Assembly: GCA_934101115.1 (NCBI GenBank)
Contig: CAKOPW010000014.1
Location: 1 to 35,440 of the forward strand
Direction: 5' to 3'
Source: an uncultured Bacilli bacterium
GTDB lineage: Bacteria; Bacillota_I; Bacilli_A; RF39; UBA660
DNA: 35,440 nucleotides
How positions within the stretch are numbered: the stretch's first letter is position 1; the number at the start of each line of letters is the position of its first letter. The position numbers and the translations under genes were made by a program. The notes under the pieces were generated by a model. That model was not told where the DNA came from. It was given only the letters and a program-made list of their open reading frames with translations, and did not search any database. Below are positions 1-7,190 of this stretch, piece after piece.

Positions 1-545
1 TTTGCAACACTTTTCCAATGTTCACGATTATGATATTCAGCATCAAACGTATCTACAGCATTAGCTAAAAGAAACATTTTGACTGGTCTATTAAGTTCAT
101 CCATATATCTTGCAAATGTTCGTGCAAAATCCATAACACATAAATCTTCACATACACCAGTAAAAATAACTTCTTTTAAACTTTTCATTCTTTTTAAATC
201 TTCAAGCAATTTTGGATTTAACATTCCGTTAATTGAATTTTTTCGATAAACTAATGTATTAACATATCTTAAATATTCATTAAAATCACTTATAAACTCA
301 GCCTCCTTTGTACCAGCTTTACAATGAGGCGGATAATTTATAAATTCAGAAGCATTTGCTGAATGCGCTTCTCCAATAAAAGTGATTAATTCACCATCCT
401 TCCTAACATCATCCATAATTTCCTTTTGAGCTGGCACAAGTAAGTTATATTTTTTATTAGACATTGGTCCAATATTTACAAACCCTTCTACCATATCGAT
501 GTTAAAAACACATCTTACAAAATCTTCTAAGTTTTTCTTTTCCAT
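1..545 (-). CDS. pncA: Nicotinamidase / isochorismatase-family cysteine hydrolase (C-terminus outside window)
   Basis: Reading from the ATG at 545, about 181 codons stay open to the window edge, so the C-terminus is missing. Three family signatures are visible: the N-terminal aspartate in FNIDMVEGF, a metal-ligand region (GEAH, then YPPHCKAGT), and the nucleophile-loop motif GVCEDLCVMDFA with the catalytic cysteine. In the family these form the Asp-Lys-Cys triad that deamidates nicotinamide to nicotinate for NAD salvage. The start is supported by an AGAGG ribosome site 6-7 bases upstream. The gene has its own sigma-A promoter (621-649) and two identical palindromes in the promoter and leader, so it is probably regulated. 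Nicotinamidase is more likely than a generic isochorismatase because of the PPHC and GVCxDxCV patterns, but substrate cannot be fixed from sequence. Confidence 0.85.
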   Translation of the reverse strand, partial: MEKKNLEDFVRCVFNIDMVEGFVNIGPMSNKKYNLLVPAQKEIMDDVRKDGELITFIGEAHSANASEFINYPPHCKAGTKEAEFISDFNEYLRYVNTLVYRKNSINGMLNPKLLEDLKRMKSLKEVIFTGVCEDLCVMDFARTFARYMDELNRPVKMFLLANAVDTFDAEYHNREHWKSVA

Positions 546-566
546 AAAATCCTCTTTCTAACATTT

Positions 567-621
567 TGTTAATAACAAAAATTAAAATTTATCAAGAGAG
601 TTTTCTCTCCTGTTATTAACA
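567..621. promoter_or_regulatory. Twin 11-bp palindromes (TGTTAWTAACA) in the nicotinamidase promoter and leader
   Basis: TGTTAATAACA at 567-577 and TGTTATTAACA at 611-621 are each odd palindromes and are exact reverse complements of one another. Their centres are 44 bases apart, about four helical turns. One overlaps the predicted transcription start, the other lies in the leader. Between them is a GAGAG/CTCTC hairpin (596-609). Two readings are possible: a pair of operators for a dimeric repressor of NAD salvage, or an RNA stem closing a leader structure. I could not assign the site to NrtR or NiaR. Confidence 0.6.
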
Positions 622-649
622 TAATATTAAAAACAATTTCATTTGTCAA
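621..649 (-). promoter_or_regulatory. Sigma-A promoter of the nicotinamidase gene
   Basis: On the minus strand a perfect -35 TTGACA (644-649) is followed after exactly 17 bases by TATTAT (621-626). This is the strongest promoter match near the gene and sits about 75 bases upstream of its ATG. The -10 abuts the palindrome at 611-621, so a bound regulator would cover the transcription start. Confidence 0.8.
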
Positions 650-680
650 CCTCTTTTTAACAATTTGTAAAAAAGATTGC

Positions 681-708
681 AAAAAAAAAACATATCACTT
701 ATGATATG
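681..708 (-). terminator. Rho-independent terminator overlapping the rlmH stop codon
   Basis: Minus-strand hairpin CATATCA/TGATATG (691-708) with a 4-base loop, followed by ten T residues (681-690). The rlmH TGA at 695-697 lies inside the stem. It closes the long minus-strand run that includes dnaB, the M23 gene, walJ and rlmH. Confidence 0.85.
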
Positions 709-1129
709 TCTCATTATTAAGTATTTTAAATGATCTGTATAACTGTTCTAAAAGGATAGCTCTAAACATTCCATGTGGAAAAGTATTCCTTCCAAATGAT
801 AACTTATAGTTACTCATCTTCTTTATTCTTTCATCAATTCCATCGGATCCGCCAATTATGAAAACTAAATTAGAATTATTTATAAACCACTCATTAATTT
901 TGTTAGAAAGCTCAACACTGCTTAAATTTTTACCATCTATTTCACAAGTAATAATGTAATCAGTTGGCTTTAAATTTTTTAAAATTAAATTCCCTTCAGC
1001 TTCCATATTGGAGTCTTTTAGCTCAATTATTTCTAATTTATGATATTTATTTATTCTTTTATAATAATCTTTTATCATTAAAAATAAATATTCTTCCTTT
1101 ATTTTACCTACACATATTACCTTAATCAT
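695..1129 (-). CDS. rlmH: 23S rRNA (pseudouridine1915-N3)-methyltransferase RlmH
   Basis: SPOUT-class methyltransferase that methylates pseudouridine 1915 in helix 69 of 23S rRNA in assembled 70S ribosomes, using S-adenosylmethionine. The protein starts with the family's MIKVICVGKIKEEYL. It has the glycine-rich knot segment FIIGGSDGID near residue 90 and the characteristic end GMFRAILLEQLYRSFKI...YHK. At 144 residues it is somewhat shorter than the usual ~159; the shortening appears spread through the middle, with both ends intact. Its ATG overlaps the stop of the upstream walJ-like gene as ATGA, so the two are translationally coupled. In Bacillus the same pair lies close together near the origin. 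Confidence 0.95.
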   Translation of the reverse strand: MIKVICVGKIKEEYLFLMIKDYYKRINKYHKLEIIELKDSNMEAEGNLILKNLKPTDYIITCEIDGKNLSSVELSNKINEWFINNSNLVFIIGGSDGIDERIKKMSNYKLSFGRNTFPHGMFRAILLEQLYRSFKILNNETYHK

Positions 1130-1890
1130 AACTTTATTAGATCCGTTCTTTCTCTTTGTTTAGCTATTATTATATTGTCAAACTCAATGCCATTTTCTTT
1201 TAATTCACTCTTTACGGTTTTCATAGCAAGCTCTGGAGAGTTGTTTTCATGTGAAAGGTGGGCAAGAGCAATTTCTTTAGTTTTAGGTCCAATAAATTTA
1301 CTTAGATAAAAACCACATTGATTATTTGATAAGTGGCCTTCATCACCTCTAATACGTTTTTTTAACCATGGTGGATATGGTCCATGCATAAGCATTTCTA
1401 CATCATGGTTGCTTTCAAATACATATAAATCATGATTGCTTAGTTTATCAAAAAGCTTATGATTTATGTAGCCCGTATCGGTTACATAAACAAAACTTTT
1501 ATCTCCTTCTTTAAAAATATATCCACGTGAACCTGGAGCATCATGGCTTGTCCTAAAAGGTTCAACCTTAAAATCACCAAAATCCATTTCTTCTGAATCA
1601 AAACATAAATTTGGATAATCCTCTAAAAAAGGAAGTTCAACCATCATTTTTTCATCAACAAAAACAAATGGAGTATTTTTCTTAAAGAATACTTTCATTG
1701 CACCTGTATGGTCGGTATGAGTATGGGTTATAAAAACATAATCAATATCTTTTGTTTCAACACCCAACTCACCCAATTTAGTTGCAATATATTTATTATT
1801 CATACCTATATCTATTAAGATATTCTTATTTCCTATTTTCAAATATGTGGAATTTCCTTCGCTTCCACTTGCTAAAACTGAAACTAACAT
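1126..1890 (-). CDS. walJ: MBL-fold metallohydrolase of the WalJ/YycJ family
   Basis: Metallo-beta-lactamase-fold protein of about 254 residues. Visible features are the N-terminal VLASGSEGNSTYL typical of YycJ/WalJ, the metal motif THTHTDHTGA (HxHxDH), a later metal-ligand region (FRTSHDA, then VTDTGY), and ALAHLSHENN near the C-terminus. The family is linked to coordination of DNA replication and cell division around the WalRK system in Bacillus and resembles nucleic-acid-processing MBL enzymes; the exact substrate is unsettled. I chose the ATG at 1890 rather than one 18 bases upstream because family members start with M-L-x-S-V-L-A-S-G-S. That ATG lies inside the end of the M23 gene (ATGTTAG), and no strong ribosome site is visible, which suggests translational coupling. 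No walR or walK gene is in the window. Confidence 0.88.
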   Translation of the reverse strand: MLVSVLASGSEGNSTYLKIGNKNILIDIGMNNKYIATKLGELGVETKDIDYVFITHTHTDHTGAMKVFFKKNTPFVFVDEKMMVELPFLEDYPNLCFDSEEMDFGDFKVEPFRTSHDAPGSRGYIFKEGDKSFVYVTDTGYINHKLFDKLSNHDLYVFESNHDVEMLMHGPYPPWLKKRIRGDEGHLSNNQCGFYLSKFIGPKTKEIALAHLSHENNSPELAMKTVKSELKENGIEFDNIIIAKQRERTDLIKL

Positions 1891-3398
1891 TTGAATATAG
1901 ATGCACAAGGATCTAGTGCAACTCCTCCTTGATATGGTCTACCTTTATAAACACCTAGATGTAAGTGAGTTCCTGTTGAGAAACCACTTGATCCCATTAA
2001 ACCAATTTTTTGTTCTCTTTTAACCGTCTGACCTTCTTTAACTAAGATAGCAGCTAAATGCATATATTGAGTTACATAACCATTACCATGATCAATGTAA
2101 ATGGATAAACCTTCATTTAAACTAGAATTGTAATTTACTTTATAAACTGTTCCATCTTGAACAGCATATATTGGAGAACGATATCCACATCCCGAAATAT
2201 CTATTCCTTGATGTTGTTTACCCCAACGATACTTAAATCGAGAAGTAATTACAAATGGAGATATTGTTGGCCAACTCCAATCACTGTTACCTTGAGGAGA
2301 ATGATAGAATTCATTTCCACTGCTTGCCGATTTCTTAATTCCTCTTGTTATAACTTCATTAACTGGATCCTTTATAGTTTCTGTTTTACTGATAACTAAT
2401 GAATTTATTTCACCATTAACATACTTTATATCTTGAGTAATTCTCTTAACACCATTTTGTCCTTGAGTCGTTACTTGTTTATAGTCAGTATATTTATCTT
2501 TATCATCAATATATGTTGTTTTATATTGTACTTCAATATCTTTAACTTCAGTCTTTTTATAAACTACACTTACAAGTGGAGAAATAAGTCCTACATTTAC
2601 TTTTTCACCTGCTGCAAGTAATACATTTGACTTAGTGTATTGAGGATTAGCAATCATCAATTCCTCAATATTTAAGTTATTAGCATCAGCTATAGCATCC
2701 AAGTTTTCTCCAACTTTTGTTATATATGTTTTTTGTTCATCCAAAGTTCCATATAACAAATATTTAGAAAGTTCTCCAGAATCTTTAAATATAATATTAT
2801 TTGTTGATACAAGACCTTTTCTTATAGTAATAGTTTCTTCAAAATATACTGAATTGATAATTGATCCAGTATCAGTAATTTTTTCTTGAGTATTTTTGTT
2901 ATAATCATCAAGATCTTTAGATCCAATAAAAGCAGCAGCTGTTTTATATAAAGCTTCTTTCATAATATCTTTACTCATCATACTTATTTCAATTGGTTCA
3001 CCAGGTTCAATTACTTGATCATCATTAATGATTTTCTTTTCAGTATAAACAATTTTAGCAATATAACCTTCTATCATAAAAGGCTCTTTATCTTTAATAC
3101 TATTATAAACGTCTTCTTCTTTTAATATATCATCATTATATGTATATATTTTTTTGATATCTAAACCATCTGGTGGATATACTTTATCAACACCATATTG
3201 TTTTCTTAAAGCTTCTTGTTCCGTATCAATCATATTTAAGAAAGTTTCTTTTGATTTAATTAAACCAATTTTATCACCATTTAAATATACTTGATAAACT
3301 TCTTGTGGTTCTGAAGCAAAATCAACATTAGTTCCACAAAAGAATAATAAACCACTTACCAATATTGTTAATATAAACCCCAATATCTTTCCTTTCAT
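1884..3398 (-). CDS. Secreted LysM-G5-M23 murein endopeptidase
   Basis: 504-residue cell-wall enzyme. Residues 1-29 form a signal peptide or anchor. A LysM peptidoglycan-binding module lies near 224-269 (YITKVGENLDAIADANN), a G5 domain near 280-350, and an M23 lysostaphin-like peptidase domain near 370-500. The zinc and catalytic residues are visible: HQGID (H396, D400) and the HxH motif in THLHLG (H478, H480). The domain order is common in Firmicute murein DD-endopeptidases acting outside the membrane. A ribosome site (AGGTGG) sits just after the dnaB stop, so it is co-transcribed with dnaB. Its stop overlaps the next gene's start, tying wall remodelling to the replication operon. Confidence 0.9.
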   Translation of the reverse strand: MKGKILGFILTILVSGLLFFCGTNVDFASEPQEVYQVYLNGDKIGLIKSKETFLNMIDTEQEALRKQYGVDKVYPPDGLDIKKIYTYNDDILKEEDVYNSIKDKEPFMIEGYIAKIVYTEKKIINDDQVIEPGEPIEISMMSKDIMKEALYKTAAAFIGSKDLDDYNKNTQEKITDTGSIINSVYFEETITIRKGLVSTNNIIFKDSGELSKYLLYGTLDEQKTYITKVGENLDAIADANNLNIEELMIANPQYTKSNVLLAAGEKVNVGLISPLVSVVYKKTEVKDIEVQYKTTYIDDKDKYTDYKQVTTQGQNGVKRITQDIKYVNGEINSLVISKTETIKDPVNEVITRGIKKSASSGNEFYHSPQGNSDWSWPTISPFVITSRFKYRWGKQHQGIDISGCGYRSPIYAVQDGTVYKVNYNSSLNEGLSIYIDHGNGYVTQYMHLAAILVKEGQTVKREQKIGLMGSSGFSTGTHLHLGVYKGRPYQGGVALDPCASIFKC

Positions 3399-3406
3399 TA
3401 AACCAC

Positions 3407-4753
3407 CTATGTTTCTTCTACATTTTTAACGTAATTTCTAAAATTACTTATATTCTTTTCAAATAACAATTCAATTGTTCCCGTTGCACCATTACGATGC
3501 TTACCGATTATAAGTTCTGAAATAGAAACTCCATCTGGATTATCTACTTGTTTAGTGTAATAATCATCTCTATAAAGGAATGAAACTATATCAGCATCTT
3601 GTTCAATTGAACCTGATTCTCTTAAGTCTGACATAATTGGACGTTTGTTTTCTCTTCCTTCAACGTTACGTGAAAGTTGGGCAAGAGCAATAACTGGAAC
3701 TCCTAATTCCATTGCCATTGTTTTAAGGCTACGAGATATATCAGAAACCTCTTGTTGACGATTATTACCATAACCAGGCCCTCCACTTATAAGTTGTAGG
3801 TAATCGATTACAATTAATCCTAAATTTCCAGCACTTGCAAGACGTCTACATTTAGCACGTATCTCACCTATTGTAATACCTGGAGTATCTTCAATAAATA
3901 TTGGTGCATCTCCAAGTTCACTTGTTGCTTCATTTATTTTTTTCCAGTCATCATGACTTAATTTACCAGTTTTAAGTTTATTACCTTCAACTGAACTAGC
4001 TGCCGAAAGCATACGGAACATTAATTGTTCAGCACCCATTTCTAGGTTGAATATAGCAACAGCTTTATTAGTTGCTAAAGCAGCATTTACAGCTATATTC
4101 AAAGCAAAAGCTGTTTTACCCATAGCAGGACGAGCTGCAATAATTATAAGTTCGTTTGGATGAAGACCACTAGTTAACTTATCAAAATCATAAAATCCTG
4201 TTGGAACACCAGTAACATCAGAATCATTTTTGGATAAAGTTTCAAGTTGACTTATAGCGGATTTTAAAACTTCACGACTTGTTCTAAATTCTCCAGCTTT
4301 TCTCGCTTTAGTAACTGTAAATAGTTTTTTTTCAGCACTTTCAATTAAATCATTAGTGTCTTGATCTTCAACTCTAGCATTCTTTTCAATATCCTCACAT
4401 ACTGTAATAAGTTTTCTTCTTAGAGCCTTTTCCCTAACTATTTTTATATATGAATCAATATTAGATGCTGACACAACTGAATCAATAACGTCACTTAAAT
4501 ATTCAACACCACCAACTGAATTAATTGGTGTATTTTTTTCTATCTCATTTTTAAGAATCGTTGAATCAATTTTCTCATTTCTTTTTTTTAATTCTGATAA
4601 AGCATCATATATAACTGAATTACGCTTATCATAAAACATATCACTAGAGAGTTCATCACAGACTTTTTCTAAAGCAGATGAAGACATGTATGCACATCCA
4701 AGAACACACATCTCTGCTTCTAAATTTTTAGGTTCTTCTTTTATATCAGCCAT
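3407..4753 (-). CDS. dnaB: Replicative DNA helicase DnaB (DnaC in Bacillus)
   Basis: 448 residues, normal for the hexameric helicase that unwinds DNA ahead of the replisome. The N-terminal primase-interacting domain begins with the family's EAEMCVLGCAYMS. The RecA-like motor has Walker A in ARPAMGKTAFALN near residue 210, Walker B in LIVIDYLQLI, the R-E-x-x-x-I-S-like switch region (DISRSLKTMA) and DLRESGSIEQDADIV near the end. No intein is present. An AGGAGG ribosome site precedes the ATG by 5 bases. The gene lies 8 bases after rplI, the conserved Firmicute pairing. Confidence 0.97.
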   Translation of the reverse strand: MADIKEEPKNLEAEMCVLGCAYMSSSALEKVCDELSSDMFYDKRNSVIYDALSELKKRNEKIDSTILKNEIEKNTPINSVGGVEYLSDVIDSVVSASNIDSYIKIVREKALRRKLITVCEDIEKNARVEDQDTNDLIESAEKKLFTVTKARKAGEFRTSREVLKSAISQLETLSKNDSDVTGVPTGFYDFDKLTSGLHPNELIIIAARPAMGKTAFALNIAVNAALATNKAVAIFNLEMGAEQLMFRMLSAASSVEGNKLKTGKLSHDDWKKINEATSELGDAPIFIEDTPGITIGEIRAKCRRLASAGNLGLIVIDYLQLISGGPGYGNNRQQEVSDISRSLKTMAMELGVPVIALAQLSRNVEGRENKRPIMSDLRESGSIEQDADIVSFLYRDDYYTKQVDNPDGVSISELIIGKHRNGATGTIELLFEKNISNFRNYVKNVEET

Positions 4754-4761
4754 AAATCCTC

Positions 4762-5199
4762 CTAGTTAACTGAAACATTTACGTAAGCAATAACCTTTTT
4801 ATGTAAATTTATCTTTACTTTATGTACTCCAAGAGTATCAATTATATGGTCACATTCAATTAACTTTTTATCAATATCATATCCTTTATTCTTAAGCTCT
4901 TGAGCAATTTGTTTATTGGAAATAGAACCAAACATTCTACCATCTTTACCAGTTTTAGCTGTAAATGAAATAGTAACATTTTTAAGCTCTTCACTTAATT
5001 TTTGACATTCTTTAATGCGTGCTTCTTCCTCTTTTTCTCTTTCTTCTAAAGTTCTATCTAATTTCTTTTTATTTCCTTCATTACAAGGAACAGCAAGACC
5101 CAATTTTATTAAATAATTTTGAGCATAACCATCACTTACGTTGATTATTTCATCTTTTTTCCCTTGTTTCTTTACATCTTTAAGTAATATAACTTTCAT
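4762..5199 (-). CDS. rplI: Ribosomal protein bL9
   Basis: 145 residues, the usual length for bL9. The N-terminal rRNA-binding domain has MKVILLKDVKKQGKKDEII and the signature GYAQNYLIKLGLAVP, followed by the long connecting helix (residues ~45-75) and the C-terminal domain (GKDGRMFGSISNKQIA). Ribosome site GGAAGTGAT lies upstream of the ATG. Here rplI directly precedes dnaB; the gdpP (c-di-AMP phosphodiesterase) gene that often precedes rplI is absent, and a small unknown gene takes its place. Confidence 0.97.
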   Translation of the reverse strand: MKVILLKDVKKQGKKDEIINVSDGYAQNYLIKLGLAVPCNEGNKKKLDRTLEEREKEEEARIKECQKLSEELKNVTISFTAKTGKDGRMFGSISNKQIAQELKNKGYDIDKKLIECDHIIDTLGVHKVKINLHKKVIAYVNVSVN

Positions 5200-5221
5200 A
5201 CTATCACTTCCATCTTCAAAT

Positions 5222-5230
5222 ATTATATCA
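5222..5230 (-). promoter_or_regulatory. Extended -10 promoter before rplI
   Basis: Minus strand TGATATAAT (TG-n-TATAAT) lies about 23 bases upstream of the rplI ATG, between the unknown gene and rplI. No good -35 is visible at 17 bases, so this relies on the extended -10. It would allow rplI-dnaB-M23-walJ-rlmH to be transcribed separately from the damaged gene upstream. Confidence 0.5.
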
Positions 5231-5249
5231 AATTATTATGAATTTTTCA

Positions 5250-5878
5250 TTAATATTCCTTTTTATAGAATCTCAAATGATATTCAATATCTTTATAATC
5301 AAAATCACTTTGATACAAATACTCCAATTTATCCATCTTTTGTTTATAGTAGTTTGCCATTGTTTTACTATGAACTTTTATAGAAATTGAATGTAAAAAT
5401 ATATATGCTTTATTAACACGTTTAGATCCAACTTTTATATATTCCAAAAATGCACTTCGAGCACCAAAATTATCCTTCATTTTAAAAAGTGCTTTTCCTT
5501 TATAATATAACATTTCAGGCATCGCTGTTATAGAATATGCATAGCTTGCATACATATAGGCAGAAATATATTTTCCATTTTTTATTTCTTCAGAAATTCT
5601 CCAAATAGCATCATCATATATTTCTCTTTGATAATCGTTTAATAACATATATTTTTGTTCATTTTTTATCTCATTTTCTATTAATCTTTTTTCCATTTTT
5701 CCTGGAATACTTAAGTTATTCAAAATGTCATATACTTGAAAATGATATCCAAGTTTAGCCAGTTTAAACAAAATTGGATATAACTCTTTAGTTGCATTCC
5801 TTTTTCAATAAGGGAATATATACAGCTAAAAACTTCATCATAACGTTTTTGAGATAAAAGTTCATTAATTTGATCCAT
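5250..5878 (-). pseudogene. Unknown protein gene split by a frameshift
   Basis: An upstream piece starts at the ATG at 5878 (ribosome site AGAGGTGAT) and reads MDQINELLSQKRYDEVFS, leaving frame near 5790. The downstream piece continues in the -1 frame to 5250. Joining them after GMQLK gives a smooth continuation, ELYPILFKLAKLGYHFQVYD, and a single helical protein of about 208 residues. I do not recognise the family; the regularly spaced aromatic and helical pattern (YKGKALFKMKDNFGARSAFLEY) resembles TPR-like helical repeats. The shift lies at CTAAAG, which is not a classical slippery heptamer, so a mutation or an assembly error is likelier than programmed frameshifting. It sits where gdpP often lies in related operons but shows no likeness to it. 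Confidence 0.6.
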
Positions 5879-6052
5879 AAAATCACCTCTAATGTGCCAG
5901 TTATTATACCACAACCGAACTTAAAAAAAAATCGAATATTAAAAGGAACTAAAGTCAACAATTCCAGTTGCTTATAATTTTTTCTTATATTTTAATATTT
6001 ATTTGTATTCTCCTACAAATTCATAAACTTTTTTAATGACTCATATTATAAC

Positions 6053-6075
6053 AAAAAAAAGAAACTTGCGTTTCT
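6053..6075 (-). terminator. Terminator after rpsR
   Basis: Minus-strand stem AGAAAC/GTTTCT with a 4-base loop (6060-6075), followed by eight T residues. It starts one base after the rpsR stop codon and closes the rpsF-ssb-rpsR operon. Confidence 0.8.
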
Positions 6076-6076
6076 C

Positions 6077-6292
6077 TTATTTAACAAATGGTATTAAAGC
6101 CATAAATCTTGCTCTTTTAATTTGTTGAGCAATATGTCTTTGATGTTTAGCACAAGCTCCAGTCATACGTCTAGGCATAATTTTACCTTTTTCATTGATG
6201 TATTTTGAAACGATTGCTACATCTTTATAATCAACGCTTTTACCAGCGCACATTTGACAAACTTTTTTCTTTTTTCTAAAAAATTCAGCCAT
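6077..6292 (-). CDS. rpsR: Ribosomal protein bS18
   Basis: 71-residue protein with the bS18 core: AEFFRKKKKVCQMCAGK at the start, DYKDVAIVSKYINEKGKI in the middle, and the RNA-binding RRMTGACAKHQRHIAQQIKRAR. bS18 pairs with bS6 on the 30S platform. The two Cys near the N-terminus (CQMC) are part of a zinc-ligand-like set seen in some bacteria. I placed the start at the second in-frame ATG (6292) because AAGGA is then about 8 bases away; the ATG nine bases upstream would directly abut the ribosome site. It follows ssb by 15 bases. Confidence 0.95.
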   Translation of the reverse strand: MAEFFRKKKKVCQMCAGKSVDYKDVAIVSKYINEKGKIMPRRMTGACAKHQRHIAQQIKRARFMALIPFVK

Positions 6293-6307
6293 TTTATTCA
6301 TTCCTTT

Positions 6308-6760
6308 CTAAAATGGTAAATCGTCATCGCTTAAAACTACTTCTGAACCAAAATCTTTAAAAGGATCTTCTTCAAGGTTAGCAGGAGTACTTGATGATTC
6401 ACCAGCATTATTCATATTATAATTTACGGAATTATCAGCACTAGCTCCTTTTGAACTTAAGAATCTAACATTGTCTGCTACAACTTCTGTAACGTATCTC
6501 TTTGTACCATCTTGAGCATCATAGCTTCTAGAAGTAATTCTTCCAATAACAGCTACCATACTACCTTTAGAACAATATTTACATACGTTTTCAGCTTGGT
6601 TTCTCCATACAACAATATTAATAAAGTCTGTATGAGGTTCTCCATTTGCACTTGGTCTTCCATCAACAGCTAAACTAAATGTTGTTGTGGAAATTCCTGT
6701 ACCAGTTGTTCTAAGTTCTGGATCTCTTGTTAATCTTCCAACTAAGCATACATTATTCAT
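6308..6760 (-). CDS. ssb: Single-stranded DNA-binding protein
   Basis: 150 residues. An OB-fold domain (residues 1-105) opens with MNNVCLVGRLTRDPELRTT and contains INIVVWRNQAENVCKY and a YVTEVVADNVRFL strand. A Ser/Asn-rich linker is followed by the acidic tip DDDLPF, which in the family recruits replication and repair partners such as PriA and RecG. It functions as a tetramer at forks. It sits between rpsF and rpsR, the standard arrangement; the RBS is GAGGAG upstream of ATG 6760. Confidence 0.97.
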   Translation of the reverse strand: MNNVCLVGRLTRDPELRTTGTGISTTTFSLAVDGRPSANGEPHTDFINIVVWRNQAENVCKYCSKGSMVAVIGRITSRSYDAQDGTKRYVTEVVADNVRFLSSKGASADNSVNYNMNNAGESSSTPANLEEDPFKDFGSEVVLSDDDLPF

Positions 6761-6765
6761 ATATC

Positions 6766-7056
6766 TTACTCCTCGTCTAATCTGATAATCATATGTCTAA
6801 GAACGTTTTCATTAATTCTAGCCTTACGATCTAATTCAGAAACAATTTCATTTGTTGCATTAAAATCAACTACAAAGTAAAAACCAGTAATTTCTTTATT
6901 GATTGAGTAAGCAAGTTTTTTATTACCTAAATCTTTAGAATCAGTAATTTCACCTTTCATAGATGTGATAACTGATTTTAAATCTTCAGCAATTTTCTTA
7001 GCTGCGTCTTCTTCAACAGTAGTTTTTACTATGAACATCATTTCATATTTGTTCAT
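6766..7056 (-). CDS. rpsF: Ribosomal protein bS6
   Basis: 96 residues, full length. Signatures are MNKYEMMFIVKTTVEE at the N-terminus, the DLGNKKLAYSINKEITGFYFVVDF core, and ENVLRHMIIRLDEE at the end. bS6 binds bS18 on the 30S platform and, in many bacteria, the bS6:bS18 pair represses its own operon through the rpsF leader. Ribosome site AAGGAGGTGTAGT precedes the ATG. A strong promoter lies 65-93 bases upstream. Confidence 0.97.
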   Translation of the reverse strand: MNKYEMMFIVKTTVEEDAAKKIAEDLKSVITSMKGEITDSKDLGNKKLAYSINKEITGFYFVVDFNATNEIVSELDRKARINENVLRHMIIRLDEE

Positions 7057-7120
7057 ACTACACCTCCTTATGGTCTATTTGGCTTCAATTAAGAAGCAAG
7101 GAGCCTTCAAGCTCACGAGT

Positions 7121-7149
7121 ATTATAGCAAAATCACTTTCTTTTGTAAA
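7121..7149 (-). promoter_or_regulatory. Sigma-A promoter and leader of rpsF-ssb-rpsR
   Basis: Minus strand TTTACA (7144-7149), 17 bases, then a perfect TATAAT (7121-7126). The roughly 58-base leader to the rpsF ATG contains two small stems, GAGC/GCTC and GCTTC/GAAGC. An rpsF-type bS6:bS18-binding leader would sit here, but I cannot confirm its conserved bulge, so only the promoter is firmly supported. Confidence 0.85.
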
Positions 7150-7158
7150 CAATATATG

Positions 7159-7190
7159 AAAAAAAGATATAATTTATTAAACATTAAATC
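7159..7190 (-). terminator. Likely terminator after ychF
   Basis: Minus-strand stem GATTTAAT/ATTATATC with one mismatch and a 9-base loop (7166-7190), followed by a run of seven T residues. The stem includes the ychF stop codon. It separates ychF from the rpsF promoter. Confidence 0.55.

Noticed and set aside
5780..5800. Programmed -1 frameshift in the gene upstream of rplI
   Set aside because: No slippery heptamer, stimulatory hairpin or upstream Shine-Dalgarno-like element is visible at CTAAAG; mutation or assembly error is simpler.
7057..7120. bS6:bS18-binding rpsF leader motif
   Set aside because: Two short stems are present, but the conserved bulged motif could not be confirmed by eye, so only the promoter was annotated.
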